Positions 59,209 through 64,000 of a stretch of 64,000 nt of DNA are shown piece by piece. A program made the position numbers and the translations under genes. The stretch spans positions 8,659,686 to 8,723,685 of the forward strand of contig JACTAT010000060.1 in NCBI GenBank assembly GCA_014526335.1, read 5' to 3'. The notes beneath the pieces are model-generated. The model was not told the origin of the DNA, searched no databases, and worked only from the letters and a program-made list of their open reading frames with translations. The DNA is from Chrysaora quinquecirrha (taxonomy: Eukaryota; Cnidaria; Scyphozoa; Semaeostomeae; Pelagiidae). Numbering within the stretch: the first letter of the stretch is position 1; the number at the start of each line of letters is the position of its first letter.

Positions 59209-62200
59209 GCCATCAAAATCATATTAATAATAATCATCATCATCAACATCATCACAGTCATCATAATCTTCATGTCATCAAAATCATCATCATCATCATC
59301 ATTATAATATGAAAGCTGAAGGTCAAATATAAGCCAAGTTTTATAAAATAAAACCTTGGGTGGGATAGTGAGCCAGTGATCACGGAGGTTAAGGGTATCT
59401 CTGACTGTGTTCGGTCCACTTGAATTCTAATGCAACGTTTCTATGCCCTGTCTGCACTCGAAAATCCTATTATTAACAGCCTAAATAAAAGTCGAACAGT
59501 TCGATGGTAAATGCTTAATTAAATTTTTTGCCACCAAATTTCCAGATCTACTGAGAATATTCAAAACGCTTTTGTGTCAACTTAAGACGCCAAATTAGTT
59601 GTATTAGTGCTGCGTAAATTCGAAAATCTCATCGCATACTTTAATTTTAAATGCCCTTCATGAACAATTAATATCTCACTATATCGAAACGATTTTCATT
59701 GTGTGTGTTTGTGCTCTGAATTTTCAAAGGAACATTCAACTTTAAACCCGAAAAATTTATGGCCTCTTGGTGTTGTTTGAACACAAAATTTAGCGTGGCG
59801 ATTTATGGAAATAATCAAAGCAAGAACTCTTCTTGAAAACGGAAAGAATATGAGTAAAATTCAAAATTGAATTACAGTCTCCTAGTGTCCTTTGACGTCC
59901 TTTGACCCCTGAAAACGCGAAAACGTACTTACCAAAAACGCGAAACAACCCAAAATTGCCCAAAGTCAGCCAAAAGCACTCAAAACGAACCATAACTTGA
60001 TGAAAAGCACCCAAAGCCACCCAGAAATGCCCAATTCACCTGGAATCATCTATTAACTGGCAGAAAATCCTTGAAAAATCACCAGAAACTCTCATGTTCT
60101 TTGAAATGTCATTCTTAACTCTTAAAATTCTACTTTCGTTTTGGGATTTTTTGTTGACATAAAAAGCTTTTACATCGCTGGAGTCGTAAAAGCCTTTTTT
60201 TGTTCACAACAGTAATGTAGTATTGTGTTTGAGCGTGAAGTTGAGAGATGAAAAGACACAATCGCACGCTGCCAATAAATATACCGTTGGGGAAAGGTAC
60301 CCATTGTCTGGAAAGCGTGTTTCATTTTCATATCTCAAAATATCTTGCAAGAAAGACTACATCACAACTTAGTCGTACTAATGCAATCAGGAAGGCTCTG
60401 CTACGACCAAAATTTCACAATTTGTATTTATGGTCGTGCGATAATCTTGTGAAAAGAAATTCTAACGTCTCACGAATGTGCGATAATCGTACAACCGTTA
60501 AGATTTTATGTGAAATCCAGGCTTTTAAAGCCGCAAGTGATTGAATAAACCCCTGAGAGTTGCACGCAAAAGATTTAATCTGAAAATAAGTAACAAAGCG
60601 CATTGTTCACGTTACTGGCCCAAAGGGAAATGATCATTTACTACACAGCGATGATATTTTGCTAGAATCTGAATATTTTGGGGGTCTTCTGGCCACTCAT
60701 AAATGAAAATAACTATTTTTGGATAATTTTAGGTGGTTTTAGGTTGTTTTAATCCTATCATCGGTCGTTTTGGCTGGTTTTGGGTCGTTTCGAGTGGTTC
60801 CGCGTTTTAGTAAGCACGACAAACTTTTGCGGAAGAAAAGATTCAATGATTCACTGTGCGTGTAGTGAAAAGAACATAATAGATGGCCGCCATTGAAAAC
60901 GAAACTTTTCGAGGCCGAGACAAATTCGAAATTTTTACCAACTTTCGGTTCTCAAAAGATTTAGAAAAATACGACATGCACTACCTGGGCAGAAAGGGCT
61001 TCGATCAAAAAAAGAATCGCATTTCCAGGTAGCCCAGGACTGGAGCCTTTGGTGCACAATCGAACAAAGGGCCATCACAATGGGGCAACCTGATTTGCAT
61101 AACTGCATATTAGTATATACAGATTGATACACATGTTTAAAAATTGTAAATCGAATCGCAAGCCTCTATAGCTCAGCGGTTAGAGCACTGGTCTTGTAAA
61201 CCAGGGGTCGAGAGTTCGATTCTCTCTAGGGGCTTCATTACTTTATTTCGTATTTTAATGAAAAATTTATTCAAGATTTTTTGAACGAGACCAGAATTTC
61301 ATCTTTACGGTTTCTGAATCCCTCTATATATCAAAGCGAAGATTTAATTATTATCCTATAGGGAGAAAGAGTTTGTAGGTAAGACTACACATTATATTTA
61401 TTTTTAGCTTACTAAAAGATTATCTCCGCTTTTTTACAGAGATCTTGCAGCACGGAATTGCCTTGTTGGAGAAAATCATCTTATTAAAGTTGCTGATTTT
61501 GGTTTAGCACGTGACTTGCAATCTGATTATTACAAAGCACATGCTGGAGCCAAATTTCCCATCAAGTGGACTGCACCAGAAGCATTGGCATATAATAAAT
61601 TTTCATGCAAATCTGATGTGTGGGGTAAGTTTTGAATTATTTTGCTCGAAGATTAGAGAAGGAAGCTTTCATCATTAGACTACTTAGCTTGCGTGCAGAC
61701 TTTATTGTTCACTGCGAAGGAGCGCGCCCACGTGGAACTTCGGAACGGAACTGTACAAATGCCACATAGGTGCTCCTTCGCAGTGGACAGTAAAGTCTGC
61801 ATGCTGTCTATAGGTCACTGGGTCACTTTAATTTTGCAAGGAAGCTTCTTGAAAAAAGTAGATGGGGTTTTGTTACATTTGTGATGCGCAAATTCATTGG
61901 TTACGTTGGTTTCATTGATGTTGTTATGTATTGCGCATTTCTGTGTAAATGGTAGCAAGCTTCCGTACAGTATTGAAAGCGAATTTCCATCTAATTCCTC
62001 GCGAACAACAACAGCAAAAATCTATTTTTTCAGCATTTGAACTCGTTACACGAGTCTTAGTTTTTGCTCGTTTGGCTAGTCTGAAACATACGCCGCTACT
62101 ATCCAGCATATATAGGTGAAAACTACGAACGAACATCTTCGACGCGATATATCAATACAATTCGGCATGGGATATCCTATAGTCTTTAGGGGCCTTGTAG

Positions 62201-63495
62201 CTTTTCTTTTTGCTTTGGCGAATTACCAAAATCCGTTCTTGCTTAACCTTTTCATCAAACTAGAAGCTTTCAAACAAGGTTTTCTCTCTGGTAATATTAT
62301 AGACATCAAAATGGCAAACTAACCTCATTTTAGTAACTAATATTTCACTCCGCCATTAACGGGGAGCATCATCAGAGTGAAGGATTCTGTTTTCTTCATT
62401 CGTTTTCTCTCAGCTAATGTTAATGTTCTTTCTTCGTAGCTTTTGGAATTTTGATGTGGGAAATCGCAACGTACGGAATGTCTCCGTATCCTGGACGAGA
62501 TCTGAGTCACGTCTACTCATTTTTAGAGCAAGGAAATCGATTAGATCGACCTGAAGGATGTCCTGAACCAGCTTATGAACTTATGCTTCGATGTGAGTAT
62601 TGTCTGACAAAGACTTATGCCATGTGCTCAAGTTATCGCCAATGAATTGCATTGTTTTTGTATTGCATCACTGTTTTTGTTAGTCTCCGTTCGAAGAGCA
62701 ATGACGTGCGAGTCTAGCTGCTTGATAAGGCAGCAATCTAACATAGTAGAAAACGTCTTTTCACCTATTTCGTGTTGTTTTTCTGCAAACTGAAAGGGCC
62801 CCTTAAGCCAAAATTTTCTTCCTGAGCTTTTGATATTGGGTTATGCTGGATGCCCTGGAAGCTATCCTGAAGTTTTTTGGAAGAAATCTATCTTCTGCCT
62901 GTATTAGTCCCTCAAAGTTGACTTCACCGAGAAAAAGCCGAGAATTTTTTCGGAGAACAGCCCCGTGTGACCCTCCCGCGGGTCTGTTGTTATCGTTCGG
63001 TCTGTAAATCACGTTAACTCCGCACTGACGATTCCTGATCGGCCAAATACTGGGAAATTGAACACAAACTGAGTTTTGAAAACAAATTGCAGTCTTTTAG
63101 GAATACTGGCTAATAGTCATCATCCGCTTTCGCTTTGCTTTCAAATTTTTATTTACTGTTGAGAGGCGCTGGAAGCAAGGCATTGAGGCACCAGGCAGCA
63201 GGGGCAGAAGTAACAAATTCAGGGCAAATAAATAGGAAAATCAAAGAATTTCACGATTTTTCATTAGGGTAAGGGAGCAATCTCCTCTGCTTCCCCCGTG
63301 CTTCTGGCGCCCTGTTACTGTTTGGTATTTTGTTCACAAGCTGCGTGTTAAAAACTGAATGCTGTTATCTGACTTTTGCAACGCATTTTCATCTCATTTC
63401 TACAGGCTGGACTTGGGAGCCATCTAATCGACCTGATTTTGCTACAATTCATAGAGATCTAAACACAATGTTTTCAACGTCCAATGTCGAAGATG
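51082..63495 (+). CDS. ABL1: ABL-family non-receptor tyrosine kinase (SH3-SH2-kinase), 3' end uncertain
   Basis: Exons: 51082-51217, 51914-52666, 53179-53441, 61440-61624, 62440-62592 and 63406-63495. Exon 1 starts MGQTQGK, with Gly-2 as a myristoylation site like the ABL 1b isoform. Exon 2 carries a proline-rich stretch ([11 protein letters not shown]), SH3 ([20 protein letters not shown]), SH2 ([28 protein letters not shown]) and the kinase start ([21 protein letters not shown]). Later exons give gatekeeper Thr in [24 protein letters not shown], an activation loop with two Tyr, [29 protein letters not shown] and NRPDFATIH. It is cytoplasmic or cortical and phosphorylates Tyr in cytoskeletal signalling. 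Exon 2 contains two single-base frame breaks, near 52091-52096 (SH3) and 52353-52358 (SH2). Each is repaired by one extra base in a homopolymer. The ABL C-terminal tail is not seen. The gene symbol denotes family, not strict orthology. Confidence 0.94.
53745..54130. repeat. (TACTAT)n/(TTACGA)n microsatellite
   Basis: ATTACTATTACTATTGC changes into TACGATTACGATTATGA-type repeats. It sits at the upstream edge of the tandem array in ABL intron 3. Confidence 0.9.
56225..56567. repeat. Large palindrome (arms about 160 bp)
   Basis: Centred near 56396. The arms pair through TGACACCCGCGATGCGG / CCGCATCGCGGGTGTCA, the CTTGGAAAGACAAGATACCA block and the GGGGAGGTT / AACCTCCCC core, with a spacer of about 20 bp. 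Near-identical open frames appear on both strands because of the symmetry. CCCGCATCGCGGG is itself a small palindrome repeated two to three times at the arm ends. Confidence 0.85.
57418..58346. mobile_element. Non-autonomous hAT-like transposon with perfect 8-bp target duplication
   Basis: The terminal inverted repeats are CAGTGTTGCCAC. GTGGCAGA is duplicated exactly at both sides (57410-57417 and 58347-58354). The uninterrupted target is seen in the sister repeat units near 55430 and 60055 (GGCAGAAAATCC). The element is 929 bp with subterminal TTTCTACCTAC-type repeats and no transposase frame. CAGTG-type ends with 8-bp duplications are characteristic of hAT transposons. Confidence 0.9.
58586..58866. 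repeat. Second large palindrome of the ABL intron array
   Basis: Homologous to 56225-56567 and centred near 58725. The left arm has lost its CGCGATGCGGG segment (reads GACAGCCGATGGGTG), while the right arm keeps CCCGCATCGCGGG. It is followed by further CCCGCATCGCGGG units to about 58930. Confidence 0.85.
61162..61234 (+). tRNA. tRNA-Thr (anticodon UGU)
   Basis: A full cloverleaf can be drawn. Acceptor stem GCCTCTA pairs with TAGGGGC; D stem GCTC/GAGC; anticodon stem CTGGT/ACCAG with loop CTTGTAA; T stem GAGAG/CTCTC with loop TTCGATT. The discriminator base is T. Box A (TAGCTCAGCGG) and box B (AGTTCGATTCT) fit RNA polymerase III promoters. A TTTT run follows within about 20 nt. There is no intron. 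It lies in ABL intron 3, same orientation, just after the tandem array. Charging with Thr for ACA codons is inferred from the anticodon. Confidence 0.93.
61692..61803. repeat. Strong hairpin in ABL intron 4
   Basis: GCAGACTTTATTGTTCACTG followed by CGAAGGAGC pairs with GCTCCTTCGCAGTGGACAGT followed by AAAGTCTGC. The stem is about 30 bp with two mismatches, and the loop is about 46 nt. It could be a minimal foldback transposon or a small-RNA precursor; the sequence does not decide. Confidence 0.65.
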
Positions 63496-64000
63496 GTAAA
63501 TTTTATGTTTTTAATTTGTACCAGTTACACTGACGAATTTTAATGATTATTGATCTAAATTTTCAAAGTGCTCCTGAGGAAGTGCTTTGTCCCAGTTGCT
63601 TACAAGGATGTATCCTCGACTTCGGGACAACCATAACAAACCCTGTCTTGTAAATCTCATATCTCATGAAACAATAGGGGGTGCAAAATTTTTCGCTATA
63701 AAACCTGCTTATGAGAGTTCTTTTTTAACAAAACTGTACTATCATTTAGGATGCGTATCTTGGGACTTTTTTTCTCTTCGGAATTCTGAAAAAAGAAGAC
63801 TTCGGAGCGCCAAAAATGCATTTCATTTCTGCATCCATTTCTCTGCGAAGTCTGAGAAATCTTCCAGCTCTGGAGTCAGGAAAGTTTGGAGCCTCAAAGG
63901 TCCCCAGTTTTCGCGAGAGTTTTCCAAGGGAGCGGGCTTTCGACCTCTCTGAAGTCTCCAGAAAAATAACCAGGAAAAAGGTCCCAAAAGCGCATTCTTA
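63496..64000. other. Sequence downstream of the last recognised ABL exon
   Basis: After the donor at 63496 the only acceptor-like site in phase is CTTTGTCCCAG at 63585-63595. It would add about 13 codons and end at TAA 63634-63636. This is not conserved ABL sequence, so the real downstream exons may lie beyond the window. Confidence 0.4.

Larger units (their letters stand above)
54241..61110. repeat. Three-copy tandem array of about 2-kb units inside ABL intron 3
   Basis: Unit starts marked by GCTAGTCTACTTGTAATGG lie near 54266, 56605 and 58943. Each unit then has a TCATCA microsatellite, GAAAGCTGAAGGTCAAATAT (54660, 56973, 59313), a CTAGTGTCCTTTGACGTCC-like block (55259, 57235, 59882), and GCACTACCTGGGCAGAAAGG near its end (56071, 58441, 60978). 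Copies 1 and 3 share a further segment with GTTTGAGCGTGAAGTTGAGA that copy 2 lacks. Copy 2 carries a hAT-like insertion. Palindromes at 56225-56567 and 58586-58866 separate the units. Confidence 0.88.

Overview
The window is AT-rich animal (metazoan) nuclear DNA. It carries spliced genes with GT-AG introns, a zinc-finger transcription factor, a cytoplasmic tyrosine kinase, and dense small DNA transposons, SINE-like elements and microsatellites. The proteins recognised are animal orthologues. The large gene size, the repeat load and the four-finger GFI1/Senseless protein suggest an invertebrate, but I cannot place the phylum from sequence alone.

Layout, left to right: the last two coding exons of an ARPC5 (Arp2/3 subunit) gene (+); a complete nine-exon TMEM115 gene (-); a complete ten-exon kynurenine formamidase (AFMID) gene (+), head-to-head with TMEM115 over about 124 bp; a two-exon GFI1/Senseless-type repressor (-), convergent with AFMID, whose SNAG motif lies on its own exon about 3 kb upstream of the zinc-finger exon; a complete UCHL5/UCH37 deubiquitinase gene (+); a very large intronless gene of about 2,830 codons (+) with an N-terminal hydrophobic segment and a C-terminal MYND-like zinc motif, possibly related to AJM1; a ten-exon coiled-coil gene (+) whose C-terminal half resembles the kinetochore protein DSN1; and an ABL-type tyrosine kinase (+) from its myristoylation exon to the end of the kinase domain. 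A tRNA-Thr(UGU) gene lies in an ABL intron. Exon coordinates were set by checking splice sites and codon phase by hand; for TMEM115 and AFMID the joined lengths (355 and 303 residues) are close to the human proteins.

The genes do not form one pathway: they cover actin nucleation, Golgi membrane biology, tryptophan catabolism, transcriptional repression, proteasomal deubiquitination, a possible junction or cortex protein, a possible kinetochore protein, and signalling. The most unusual features are structural. They include a 6.9-kb three-copy tandem array separated by large palindromes inside the ABL kinase-domain intron, a hAT-like insertion in that array with a perfect 8-bp target duplication, several foldback/MITE families (one ending about 7 nt from a TMEM115 splice donor), and a MITE containing a duplicate of nearby unique sequence. 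Three single-base frame breaks in otherwise conserved coding regions each fit one missing base in a homopolymer run. That pattern points to sequencing or assembly error more than to pseudogenes.
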